Assembly (NCBI GenBank): GCA_034669965.1
Contig: JAXMOK010000003.1
Coordinates: forward strand, 248,001 to 312,000
Origin: HXMU1420-13 sp034669965
Lineage (GTDB): Bacteria > Bacteroidota > Rhodothermia > Balneolales > Balneolaceae
Direction: 5' to 3'
Length of the DNA: 64,000 nt
Shown here: positions 36,073 through 44,437 of the stretch, piece after piece
Position numbering within the stretch: position 1 is the stretch's first letter
Layout: every line of letters begins with the position of its first letter
Notes under the pieces: model-generated
What the model was told of the DNA's origin: nothing
The model's input: the letters and a program-made list of their open reading frames with translations, nothing else
Databases searched by the model: none
Position numbers and translations under genes: made by a program

Positions 36073-37539
36073 GGGGTCACTGAAATCCGGAATTGGCCCC
36101 CGATACCCGAAAATCTTTTTCATCCACTTTACGCTCGTCTCGCTTTGATTCTTAATGTACCATTGATCTGCCGCACGGCGAGCTCCTAAGCCCCAACTAG
36201 GATACGGATGAATGGTATCAGCAAGATTTCGCAATGTAACACCATTCCTCATTGCCACCGCAAATTCCGATATCATTTCACCGGCATGCGCTCCTACCAC
36301 TCCAGCGCCATAAATTTTTCCGGTTAGTTTGCTAGCAAAAATTTTAATCATCCCTGCTGTTTCGCCTTCAGTTATTGCACGATCAATTTTGGAGTATGGA
36401 AAACGATACACTTCGTATTTTGTGTTTTTAGCATCCAGTTGTTTCTGTGTGGCTCCGATATGAGCCAATTCGGGTGAAGTGTAAGTTGCCCAAGGCACAT
36501 GTTTCTGATCGATGCTCATCGGTAATTTCAAAAGTGCCCGTGTTACTGCAACTTTACTCATATGCTCACTCATGTGCGTGAATTGATAGCGCCCGGTTAC
36601 ATCACCCATTGCATAAATATGGCTCACGTTGGTTTTGCAGCTATTATCAACCTGCACCCCTTTTTTTGTTGATTTAACTCCGGCCGCATCAAGGTTTAAG
36701 CGCTCAAAATTTGCTTTCCGACCGGTTGCAACTAATAAATGAGTGCCAAATATTGCTTTCTCTTCTCCATTTTGCTCAATAAAAATCTGTACACCCGTCG
36801 CACTTTTTTCTACTTTATTGATGGATGCACTCATTTCGAAATTAACACCTTGATTAGCTAACTCACCTGCTAAAATTTCTACTAACTCAGGATCATCATT
36901 TTGCATGATTCGATCTGCCATATCTACAACCGTAACCTGTGCACCTAGATTTACAAAAGCTTGACTCATTTCAATTCCGATTGGACCGCCACCTATAATT
37001 ATCAGATGCTCCGGTAAATGATCGATTTCAAACAGCGACTCGTTGGTAACATATTCTACATCATCGAGCCCGGCGATGGGTGGTACAAAAGCCTTTGCTC
37101 CGGTTGCAATAAAAAAATATCGACTGGAAACAATACGAATTTCTCCACTTTCCAGCTTAATCTCGATTGTATGTTCATTTTTGAAAGATGCCTCTCCGAA
37201 AACTACTTCGATGCCCATGTCTTCGTAAATCTCAGGACGGTCAGCATCTTCATACACCTCATCACGAATGTGATGTACGTGTTCAATTACTTTTTTAAAA
37301 TTGATCTCGGGCTCGTTATCCAGCAACCCGAACTTACCGGCATTTCTAATTTGATGTGCTATTTTTCCGGCTTTAAGCAGTACTTTTGATGGAACACAAC
37401 CTGTCCAGGTACAATCGCCACCCAAACGATGCGATTCTATCATCATAGTTTTGGCACCCACATTTGCGGCTATTCCTGAGGCTGTTAACCCTGCGGCACC
37501 TCCACCTATAACGATGGCATCAAATTCGTAAGTAGACAT
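36058..37539 (-). CDS. Flavin-dependent pyridine nucleotide-disulfide oxidoreductase (mercuric reductase/dihydrolipoamide dehydrogenase-like)
   Basis: A 493-residue class I disulfide reductase. FAD-binding motif VIGGGAAGLTASGIAA is at the start, and the redox-active pair is Cys43/Cys48 in GGDCTWTGCVPSK. The NAD(P) motif IIIGGGPIGIEMSQ and the second FAD motif YAMGDVTG are intact. The C-terminal active-site segment reads IHPYPSWGLG instead of the HAHPTLSE of dihydrolipoamide dehydrogenases, and there is no heavy-metal domain or C-terminal cysteine pair. Mercury reduction is therefore doubtful and the substrate unknown. The ATG at 37539 directly follows the T run of the hairpin at 37545. Confidence 0.88.
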   Translation of the reverse strand: MSTYEFDAIVIGGGAAGLTASGIAANVGAKTMMIESHRLGGDCTWTGCVPSKVLLKAGKIAHQIRNAGKFGLLDNEPEINFKKVIEHVHHIRDEVYEDADRPEIYEDMGIEVVFGEASFKNEHTIEIKLESGEIRIVSSRYFFIATGAKAFVPPIAGLDDVEYVTNESLFEIDHLPEHLIIIGGGPIGIEMSQAFVNLGAQVTVVDMADRIMQNDDPELVEILAGELANQGVNFEMSASINKVEKSATGVQIFIEQNGEEKAIFGTHLLVATGRKANFERLNLDAAGVKSTKKGVQVDNSCKTNVSHIYAMGDVTGRYQFTHMSEHMSKVAVTRALLKLPMSIDQKHVPWATYTSPELAHIGATQKQLDAKNTKYEVYRFPYSKIDRAITEGETAGMIKIFASKLTGKIYGAGVVGAHAGEMISEFAVAMRNGVTLRNLADTIHPYPSWGLGARRAADQWYIKNQSETSVKWMKKIFGYRGPIPDFSDPNRIV

Positions 37540-37544
37540 AAAAA

Positions 37545-37610
37545 AGTCTCCGATTTAGAAATTATGTAGCTAAGATAGACTTAGCAGTACATCAACCAAA
37601 ATCGGAGACT
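37545..37610 (-). terminator. Long-stem terminator/leader hairpin between ppdK and the disulfide reductase gene
   Basis: Perfect 12-bp stem (AGTCTCCGATTT/AAATCGGAGACT) enclosing 42 bases with an inner hairpin (GCTAA/TTAGC). On the minus strand it is followed by TTTTT and then immediately by the ATG of the reductase. It would end the ppdK transcript and could also control the next gene. Confidence 0.7.
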
Positions 37611-37627
37611 AAATGTTTACGGAATTG

Positions 37628-40285
37628 TTAGATATTTACTTCTTCTAGTTTTCGGTTTTTGATCACAGACTGAGCAATTGCCAAATGTGCAATTGGGACG
37701 CGATAAGGTGAGCAAGAAACGTAGTTCATTCCTAGCTTGTAGCAATAATCGATACTTGCAGGATCTCCACCATGTTCGCCGCAAATACCCACTTTTAAAT
37801 CAGGATTCGCCGCATGTCCGAGTTCAGTTCCCATGTGTACCAACTGCCCAACTCCTTCTACATCCAACGTTTGGAAAGGATCATCCACAAGAATACCTTC
37901 TTCCAAATAATATGGAATGAACTTTGTGGCATCGTCGCGACTGTATCCTAAGGTCATTTGGGTTAAGTCGTTGGTACCAAATGAGAAGAACTCCGCTTCT
38001 TTCGCTATTTGATTTGCAACTAACGCAGCTCTGGGCACTTCAATCATGGTTCCAATTTTGAAATCGATGCGCTCTTTATACTCACCAAATACTTGCTCGG
38101 CTGTTTGTTCAATTATTGCCCGTTGATTTACAAACTCTCGAACAGTTCCAACCAAAGGCACCATGATTTCAGGAACAGCTTCCACGCCTTCCCATTTCAA
38201 TTCAAGAGCAGCCTCGATAATAGCTCGAGTTTGCATTTCGGTAATTTCCGGGTGAGTAATTCCCAATCGACAACCGCGATGACCAAGCATTGGGTTGAAT
38301 TCTTTAAGAGCGTTTACTTTTCGTTTCAACACATCTGTGCTTATTTCTAAAGCATCAGCTACTTCTTTTATCTCGCTTTTAGTGTGAGGTAAGAACTCAT
38401 GTAAAGGTGGATCCAGCAAGCGAACTGTAACCGGTAAACCATCCATTTCGCGGAAAATGCCTTTAAAATCTTCCTTCTGGAATGGCAAAAGTTTATTTAA
38501 TGCTCGTTTCCTTTCTTCAGGAGTTTCTGAGATTATCATCCGACGAACTGCTGTTACCCGTTCATCTTTAAAAAACATATGTTCGGTACGAGCCAGCCCA
38601 ATACCTCTAGCACCTAAGCTTCTGGCTAACGATGCGTCTTCCGGAGTTTCTGCATTCGCTCTAACTTCCATGCTTTCGAAGCTCGCTACCCATCGCATAA
38701 AAGTTTCATATTCTCCGCTTAGCACAGGAGGATGCATTTCGCGTTGACCTAGCATGATAATACCACGGGTACCATCAATCGAAATCCAATCGCCTTCGTA
38801 AACAGTAATTTCACCATTGGTGAACGATTTGTTTTTGTAGTTGATTACGATGTCGCTGCAACCTGCTACACAAGGTTTACCCCAACCGCGAGCTACAACT
38901 GCAGCATGTGAGGTCATGCCTCCACGTGAAGTTAAAATACCTTCAGCCGACGACATGCCGCCTACGTCTTCCGGGCTGGTTTCGATTCGAACTAAAATCA
39001 CCATTTCGCCATTTTCTGCTGCTTTTTCCGCTTTTTTACTACTGAAAACAACTTTTCCCACAGCCGCGCCTGGTGAAGCCGGTAAACCATGGACTATAAT
39101 TTCGGTTTCATTGATATCGTCTACTTTAAACTGCGGATGCAATAATTGCTCGATATGTTCCGGCTCTACCAATCCGCTTATGGCATCTTCTTTGGTAATC
39201 AAATCTTGATTCACTAAATCCACCGCAATTTTTACAGCAGCTGAACCGGTCCGTTTTCCATTTCTGGTTTGCAGGATGTACAACTTACCTTCTTGCACGG
39301 TAAACTCGATATCCTGCATATTTTTGTAGTGTGCTTCTAACTTACTGGTATAGCGAAAGAGCTCATCATACACTTCGGGCATCTCTTTTTTCATCTCAGA
39401 AATTGGCTCTGGTGTTCTGATCCCGGCCACCACATCCTCCCCTTGGGCATTTATCAAATACTCGCCATAAAGCTCATGCTCGCCGGTGGATGGATTTCGG
39501 GTAAAACATACGCCGGTGGCACTACTTTCGCCCATATTTCCATAAACCATGGCTTGTACATTAACGCCGGTTCCCACCAATCCTGAAATGTGGCTGATTT
39601 CGCGGTATTTAATTGCTCGGCTACTGTTCCATGATGAGAAGACTGCATTTACAGCAAATTTGAGTTGTTCAACCGGATCTTCAGGGAACATGTGTCCGGT
39701 ATGCTTGCGGTAAATAGCTTTGTAACGATCGGTTAGAATTTTCAACTCTTCTGCCGATAGATCGAGGTCGTTTTTAACCCCACTTTCTGTTTTAAGATGA
39801 TCAATCGCTTCTTCGAAATACTCGTGAGCAACGCCCATCACAACATCGCCAAACATATCTATAAAACGGCGATAACTGTCGAAAACGAAGCGTTCATTAC
39901 CTGTTTTATTGATGAGTGCTTCAACAACGGTATCGTTTATTCCAAGATTCAAAATGGTGTCCATCATACCCGGCATAGAAACGGCTGCACCTGAACGAAC
40001 TGAAATAAGTAGTGGGTTTACAGGATCACCAAATTTTGTTCCGGTCTCATTTTCGATATGGTGAACACCTTCGATGATTTGATCGTAGAGTTTTTCAGGC
40101 CAAACCATTCCATTCTCGATGGTGAAAGCACATGCCTCAGTGGATATCGTGAATCCCGGAGGTACAGGAATACCGATATTACACATTTCTGCGAGATTAG
40201 CACCTTTGCCCCCAATTAACTCTCGCATGTTTCTGTTTCCGTCGGTTTCTTTACCAAAGCGGTATACAAAATGTTGATCGGCCAT
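37628..40285 (-). CDS. ppdK: Pyruvate, phosphate dikinase
   Basis: An 885-residue enzyme interconverting pyruvate + ATP + Pi with PEP + AMP + PPi. Domains in order: ATP-grasp (GGKGANLAEM at the start), the swivelling phosphohistidine domain with TSRGGMTSHAAVVARG, and the PEP-utilising barrel with SFGTNDLTQMTLGYSRDDA and the catalytic cysteine motif VGICGEHGGDP. The ATG at 40285 (MADQ) is chosen because GAGG lies 6 bases upstream; two further in-frame starts precede it. Together with the gluconeogenic role of the family this suits growth on amino acids or other non-sugar substrates. A hairpin ends the unit at 37545. Confidence 0.97.
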   Translation of the reverse strand: MADQHFVYRFGKETDGNRNMRELIGGKGANLAEMCNIGIPVPPGFTISTEACAFTIENGMVWPEKLYDQIIEGVHHIENETGTKFGDPVNPLLISVRSGAAVSMPGMMDTILNLGINDTVVEALINKTGNERFVFDSYRRFIDMFGDVVMGVAHEYFEEAIDHLKTESGVKNDLDLSAEELKILTDRYKAIYRKHTGHMFPEDPVEQLKFAVNAVFSSWNSSRAIKYREISHISGLVGTGVNVQAMVYGNMGESSATGVCFTRNPSTGEHELYGEYLINAQGEDVVAGIRTPEPISEMKKEMPEVYDELFRYTSKLEAHYKNMQDIEFTVQEGKLYILQTRNGKRTGSAAVKIAVDLVNQDLITKEDAISGLVEPEHIEQLLHPQFKVDDINETEIIVHGLPASPGAAVGKVVFSSKKAEKAAENGEMVILVRIETSPEDVGGMSSAEGILTSRGGMTSHAAVVARGWGKPCVAGCSDIVINYKNKSFTNGEITVYEGDWISIDGTRGIIMLGQREMHPPVLSGEYETFMRWVASFESMEVRANAETPEDASLARSLGARGIGLARTEHMFFKDERVTAVRRMIISETPEERKRALNKLLPFQKEDFKGIFREMDGLPVTVRLLDPPLHEFLPHTKSEIKEVADALEISTDVLKRKVNALKEFNPMLGHRGCRLGITHPEITEMQTRAIIEAALELKWEGVEAVPEIMVPLVGTVREFVNQRAIIEQTAEQVFGEYKERIDFKIGTMIEVPRAALVANQIAKEAEFFSFGTNDLTQMTLGYSRDDATKFIPYYLEEGILVDDPFQTLDVEGVGQLVHMGTELGHAANPDLKVGICGEHGGDPASIDYCYKLGMNYVSCSPYRVPIAHLAIAQSVIKNRKLEEVNI

Positions 40286-40420
40286 GATCATCCTCAATTC
40301 TTTAATTTTTTGTTTCCTCAATCGAGATTAGTGGTAAACAAAAAAGCACCTGCCATTAACCTCGGCTTAAGTATCACAAATGCTTATGAAGATAATATGT
40401 AGAGGGGTTTCAGGATGATA

Positions 40421-40753
40421 TCAGTTATCGGATGAAATCTTCAGGCGTATTTTTATATACAAAGTGTAGGAACTATATCCGATTAATAATGCAATAATCA
40501 CATATACCCACCAAGCTACATTTCGGCCGAAAATCAACACATACAATGCCGGCATAATAAAAAAGAAAAGCGTACTGATTACCGGAACATTTATTGCTAT
40601 TTGCTTGCGATGATTACGTATAATCCACGCCATCGAGCCTAGATAAGGAGGTATAGAGCCCACATATAGAATTGCAAAAAGGATAGGATTCACATTATGC
40701 TCTACGCCCAATTCTTTTACCGAATCCCACAAAGTTAATATCCATTCACTCAT
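40421..40753 (-). CDS. Small three-helix membrane protein, second copy of a tandem pair
   Basis: A 110-residue membrane protein with three hydrophobic segments. It is plainly paralogous to the upstream neighbour: compare NPILFAILYVGSIP and SMAWIIRNHRK with NPIIFGSIYVGAIP and SIAWIVRNYKK, and FGRNVAWWVYVIIAL with AGRNVPVWVYVIVVA. The RN(H/Y)(R/K)K loop and the GRNV(A/P) motif are the most conserved. Its start lies within the 3' end of the first copy (8-base overlap). Function unknown. Confidence 0.75.
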   Translation of the reverse strand: MSEWILTLWDSVKELGVEHNVNPILFAILYVGSIPPYLGSMAWIIRNHRKQIAINVPVISTLFFFIMPALYVLIFGRNVAWWVYVIIALLIGYSSYTLYIKIRLKISSDN

Positions 40754-41093
40754 CGGCGGGTGCGTCTACATGGTCAATTTTTCCGCGTACTTTTTTAATG
40801 GTAGAATATGCTCCAACTCCCACCATAGCCACAACAATCACATATACCCAAACAGGCACATTTCGTCCGGCAATAATCAGGTACAAATACGACGAGATAA
40901 AAAATAACGTTGCCGAAAGTGACGGCAAAATAATCGACTTCCCTTTTTTGTAGTTTCGCACAATCCACGCAATAGAAATGGTAAAAAACGGAATTGCCCC
41001 AACATAAATACTCCCGAAAATTATTGGATTTACTCCATAGTTATCGCCTAAACTTAGGAACCAAATTTTTATCGTTTCGAACAATTCTGCCAT
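40746..41093 (-). CDS. Small three-helix membrane protein, first copy of a tandem pair
   Basis: A 115-residue membrane protein of three predicted helices with a charged C-terminus (KIDHVDAPADE). It is homologous to the gene immediately downstream, so the pair arose by tandem duplication and remains translationally coupled. The ATG at 41093 (MAELFETIKIW) is preferred to an upstream one at 41120, because it aligns with the start of the other copy (MSEWILTLWDS). No family name is known to me. The 5' region is divergent from the gene at 41181 and contains the dyad at 41126. Confidence 0.75.
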   Translation of the reverse strand: MAELFETIKIWFLSLGDNYGVNPIIFGSIYVGAIPFFTISIAWIVRNYKKGKSIILPSLSATLFFISSYLYLIIAGRNVPVWVYVIVVAMVGVGAYSTIKKVRGKIDHVDAPADE

Positions 41094-41125
41094 TATCTTT
41101 GTTATTAAAATGATGTACAATATTT

Positions 41126-41138
41126 TTCAATTATTGAA
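41126..41138. promoter_or_regulatory. Perfect AT-rich dyad, candidate operator
   Basis: TTCAAT-T-ATTGAA, a perfect 6-1-6 inverted repeat between divergent genes, 42 bases before the metal-uptake set. The architecture resembles Fur/Zur-type boxes, but the sequence is not a known consensus. Confidence 0.35.
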
Positions 41139-41180
41139 GTAATTGTGAAATATCTTTGCTTGTAATAATACCACACATCT

Positions 41181-41489
41181 GTGAAAAGAGGCATAACAAA
41201 AATATCATATCTCATTTGGTTCATCGCGATCGGCGGCTTCGTCGGTTCTACGATGCATTACCATAGCGAGAGCCTCCATTGTTTAGATCACGGTGATGAG
41301 CAACATTACACCGTAAATGAGCAGTTGTGCCCAATCGGGCTAGTAAAAAAATCTCAACTAAGTACTACTGTAGATACTATTGAGACCATTTTCACTGAAA
41401 TTGGCCTACTCAGCCAACCTCTTTATTTAATTCAAGCAGAAACCTTTTTTAATTATAAAAAGAATCGCGCTCCCCCCTCTTTGGTTTGA
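41181..41489 (+). CDS. Small His/Cys-rich membrane-anchored protein, putative metal handling
   Basis: A 102-residue protein with one N-terminal hydrophobic segment (YLIWFIAIGGFVG), then a possible metal-binding stretch of His, Cys and acidic residues: MHYHSESLHCLDHGDEQHY followed by QLCPIG. Such residues suit zinc or copper binding in the periplasm. It precedes a His-rich lipoprotein and a ZnuD-like TonB receptor, which together suggest metal acquisition. The family is not one I can name, and the metal is inference. Confidence 0.6.
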   Translation: MKRGITKISYLIWFIAIGGFVGSTMHYHSESLHCLDHGDEQHYTVNEQLCPIGLVKKSQLSTTVDTIETIFTEIGLLSQPLYLIQAETFFNYKKNRAPPSLV

Positions 41490-41553
41490 CCCGGATTTAA
41501 TAAAACGCAATACAGCGTAAACTCAATGTTATCTTTTTAAAATTCATCAAGCC

Positions 41554-42018
41554 ATGAACAACAAAACGTTATTCAATAATCTATTTCTATACTCTGTACT
41601 CGGAATTTTCATTACCGTGTCTGCCTGCACAAACTCAACCTCTTCCGATGATCATGACGAGCATTCTGATCCGGAAGGATTTGTACTTACAATGAATGGA
41701 GCTGATATCATAACACAACTACCTGGTGGAACCATTTCAGGTGAATTCGAGCTCGCTCCCGGAGAAGAAACAGATCTTATAACTATACACTTTATAGCTG
41801 AAGATGGTGACCGATTTCAACCTGATAAGCCAGAGTATAGCCTTGGATTCGAATTCGAAGATGCTGGCATTGCCGAGTTCGAACAACATACTGAAGATGG
41901 TAAATGGAGTTTCCACATCCATGCAGAAGCAGCTGGCATTACCGACCTTCGTTTAAAACTTTTGCATAACAATCATTCTGATTTTACTACGCAGGATATT
42001 CACGTTCACGTAGAATAA
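41554..42018 (+). CDS. Acidic His-rich lipoprotein, putative metal-binding
   Basis: A 154-residue lipoprotein (lipobox TVSAC). The mature start is a Asp/His cluster (SSDDHDEHSDPEG), and the C-terminal half adds many histidines (KWSFHIHAEAAG, LLHNNHSD, DIHVHVE). The middle looks like an immunoglobulin-like beta domain (PGEETDLITIHFIAEDGDRF). It sits 12 bases before the TonB-dependent receptor, so it is probably its surface or periplasmic partner. Zinc is the most likely ligand from context, but this is inference. Confidence 0.68.
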   Translation: MNNKTLFNNLFLYSVLGIFITVSACTNSTSSDDHDEHSDPEGFVLTMNGADIITQLPGGTISGEFELAPGEETDLITIHFIAEDGDRFQPDKPEYSLGFEFEDAGIAEFEQHTEDGKWSFHIHAEAAGITDLRLKLLHNNHSDFTTQDIHVHVE

Positions 42019-42030
42019 TAAATCATCATT

Positions 42031-44235
42031 TTGAACCTTCTATTATCATTTATATTGCTATTCCTTGGGCATTCGTTGCCCGGGGATAGTAATACTCTTT
42101 CGGGTACCGTTATCGATTCGGAAACCGGAGAAACTGTGCCATTTGTTTATCTCCATGTTGAAGAACTCAATCGATCTACCACCACAGATGCTAACGGGTA
42201 TTTCAAGATCCAAAACCTCCCGGTTGGCGAAATCCATCTTGCAGCGCATCGCTTGGGTTATAAAACCAAACATATTTCCCTCAGCATTTCCAGCGATGAA
42301 GAACTTGAAATTCAGATTTTACTTTCTCCAACTTTATTAAGTTCGCAATCGATTGAAGTCACGGCAAATGAACTTACCAGTGGTTCACATCTCACTCATG
42401 TTTCGCAAAAGTTATTTGGCGATGATCTTCGCCAGCAAATGGGAGCAACGCTAGCTCAAACATTATCCAACATCCCGGGTGTTTCTCAGCGTACGATGGG
42501 TGGAGCTACCGGCAGACCTATAATTCGAGGTCTTGGCGACGAACGTCTTTCCATTTTAGAGGATGGGATAAACAGTGGCGATATTTCTGATCAGTCTTCC
42601 GATCATGCAGTTACTATCGAATCTTCATCCACCCAAGAAATTGAAATTGCACGTGGTCCGGCAGCATTGGTTTATGGGGCAAATGCAGTTGGAGGCATCA
42701 TCAATGTGGTGAGTAACAAAATCAGCACAAATATTCCTCAACGGGTAAACGGCACTTTTTCCTTATCCGGCGAGACCGTAAGTACTGCAGGTGCTTCCTC
42801 CCTTTCGCTGAGCGTGCCTGTGAAGAGCTTTGTAGTTAATGCCAATGTAAATGGCCGTACATCGCTTGATATCAATACCCCGGAAGGCGTCATCGAAAAT
42901 TCGTACACAAACACATACTCTTCAACCCTAGGGCTCAGTTTTGTTCGTGATTGGGGCTACATCGGAAGCTCACTTTCGTACTACGATAGTAACTATGGTA
43001 TTCCTCCTGATCCGGCGGGTCATCCAAATGGTGTAGACATCGATATGCACAAATTCCAATATGTGGTTAAGGGCGAGTATGTTATTGATCAGGATTTTCT
43101 AAAAGTTTGGGAAACCGACTTTTCAATTAACAATTACAATCATATCGAATTTGAATCAAATGGTAGCATTGGCACCGAGTTTGGGTTGGTAACTACCAAT
43201 TTAAGGTCATTTGTATCACACGGTGAGTTAGGTGTTTTTGAAAAAGGAAGGACCGGTATTTCTGTTGAAATCGAAGATTACGCGGTATTTGGAGCTTCTA
43301 CGCCAAACTCAAACAGTTATAGTTTCGGGGCATTTATCGTAGAAGAACGAGACTTCAACGACGTACATTTTGAGGCAGGCGTACGATTCGATTTTGTTCG
43401 CAATGCCCCAAAACAAAACGATCCTACCTCGAATATTGGAAACATCAGAACTAGGGATTTCACGGCACTTTCTTCTTCGGTAGAAGCGATTTATCCCATT
43501 AACGAACAAATAATAATTGGTGCAACGGTACTCAACTCATTTCGCGCCCCTTCGCTTGAAGAACTTTATTCAGAAGGTCCTCATCTTGCTTCCTATAGTT
43601 TTGAAATCGGAAACCCTGAGCTAGAGGCTGAGCGAGGATTGGCAAAAGAACTTTTTGTGACGTACAACAACCGGAATACTGTAATTGAAGCAGCCGTATA
43701 CCATAACGGGTTCTCTAATTATCTATATGCACAAGACACCGGTCGTAGAAATAATCGAAACCCGGATTTGAATGATTTTCAATTTGTTGGAGTAGAAGCT
43801 CAACTGTATGGATTCGAGCTTTCTCTAGAACAACAACTTTTGAAAAATTTACTCTTTAATGGCTCGATTAGTTATACCATAGGGCGACAAAACGAATCCA
43901 CAACAAGCACAAAACAAGTACCACTACCTTTAATTCCTCCCTTATCATTTAAATCATCGATCAAATATTCGGCTAAAAGTTTTGAGATTGGAACACGACT
44001 AACAGCTTCAGCCGAACAAAACGATTTGGGTGACTTTGAAACCAAGACCGATGATTTCATTCTTCTTGATGGGTTTGCATCCTACTCGTTAATGGCTGGC
44101 AAATTACTTCATACCTTTTCGTTCAACGTTACTAATGTGTTGAATAACACCTACTATAATCACCTTTCTCGGATAAAGGAATTAAACCCAGAAGCAGGAC
44201 GAAATATGTCATTGTTATACCGACTATATTTCTAG
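42031..44235 (+). CDS. TonB-dependent receptor, ZnuD-like, with carboxypeptidase-regulatory-like domain
   Basis: A 734-residue outer-membrane receptor. Signal sequence ~1-18, a CarboxypepD_reg-like beta domain (~24-105, LSGTVIDSETGETVPFVYL), a plug (~120-230, with RPIIRGLGDERLSILEDG and the RGPAALVYGANAVGGIINVV box), and a 22-strand-type barrel ending in an aromatic residue (LYRLYF). The extracellular loop PAGHPNGVDIDMHKFQY is in the place where ZnuD proteins have a His-rich zinc loop, but here carries only two histidines. The start is a TTG at 42031; no ATG fits. The two preceding genes strengthen the metal-uptake reading. Confidence 0.85.
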   Translation: MNLLLSFILLFLGHSLPGDSNTLSGTVIDSETGETVPFVYLHVEELNRSTTTDANGYFKIQNLPVGEIHLAAHRLGYKTKHISLSISSDEELEIQILLSPTLLSSQSIEVTANELTSGSHLTHVSQKLFGDDLRQQMGATLAQTLSNIPGVSQRTMGGATGRPIIRGLGDERLSILEDGINSGDISDQSSDHAVTIESSSTQEIEIARGPAALVYGANAVGGIINVVSNKISTNIPQRVNGTFSLSGETVSTAGASSLSLSVPVKSFVVNANVNGRTSLDINTPEGVIENSYTNTYSSTLGLSFVRDWGYIGSSLSYYDSNYGIPPDPAGHPNGVDIDMHKFQYVVKGEYVIDQDFLKVWETDFSINNYNHIEFESNGSIGTEFGLVTTNLRSFVSHGELGVFEKGRTGISVEIEDYAVFGASTPNSNSYSFGAFIVEERDFNDVHFEAGVRFDFVRNAPKQNDPTSNIGNIRTRDFTALSSSVEAIYPINEQIIIGATVLNSFRAPSLEELYSEGPHLASYSFEIGNPELEAERGLAKELFVTYNNRNTVIEAAVYHNGFSNYLYAQDTGRRNNRNPDLNDFQFVGVEAQLYGFELSLEQQLLKNLLFNGSISYTIGRQNESTTSTKQVPLPLIPPLSFKSSIKYSAKSFEIGTRLTASAEQNDLGDFETKTDDFILLDGFASYSLMAGKLLHTFSFNVTNVLNNTYYNHLSRIKELNPEAGRNMSLLYRLYF

Positions 44236-44244
44236 TAATAAAAA

Positions 44245-44273
44245 AAAGCCACGGTTCTTCATGCCGTGGCTTT
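44245..44273 (+). terminator. Terminator after the TonB receptor gene
   Basis: Perfect 10-bp stem (AAAGCCACGG/CCGTGGCTTT) with a 9-base loop, 9 bases after the stop codon. The T run after it is short on the plus strand. Confidence 0.7.
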
Positions 44274-44286
44274 AGCTTAGGTTCAG

Positions 44287-44350
44287 CTTAAGGAGTGACT
44301 AGTTGACTAACTGTAAGTGATTACAGATGCTCTCTTAACACTCCTAAGAG
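44287..44350 (+). promoter_or_regulatory. Structured leader with alternative hairpins
   Basis: An outer stem of about 10 bp (CTTAAGGAGTG with CACTCCTAAG, one bulge) encloses a small perfect hairpin (CTGTAA/TTACAG). The 3' arm can instead pair locally as CTCTTA/TAAGAG. The two outer pairings exclude each other, an arrangement typical of attenuators. It lies 88 bases ahead of the LEA2 gene. Confidence 0.35.
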
Positions 44351-44437
44351 AAATGAGCTGTTACATTGTTACAGTTTTTTTTAAAAAAAATTCGTTTTAG
44401 TTTAGTATTGAAACCTAAATCTATAATATTCATTAGC

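Noticed and set aside
36058..37539. Calling this gene a mercuric reductase (merA)
   Set aside because: It lacks the heavy-metal domain, the C-terminal cysteine pair and mer neighbours, and its C-terminal active-site segment differs.
41126..41138. Identification of the dyad as a true Zur or Fur box
   Set aside because: The sequence does not match a known consensus and no Fur-family gene is in the window; only the symmetry is visible.
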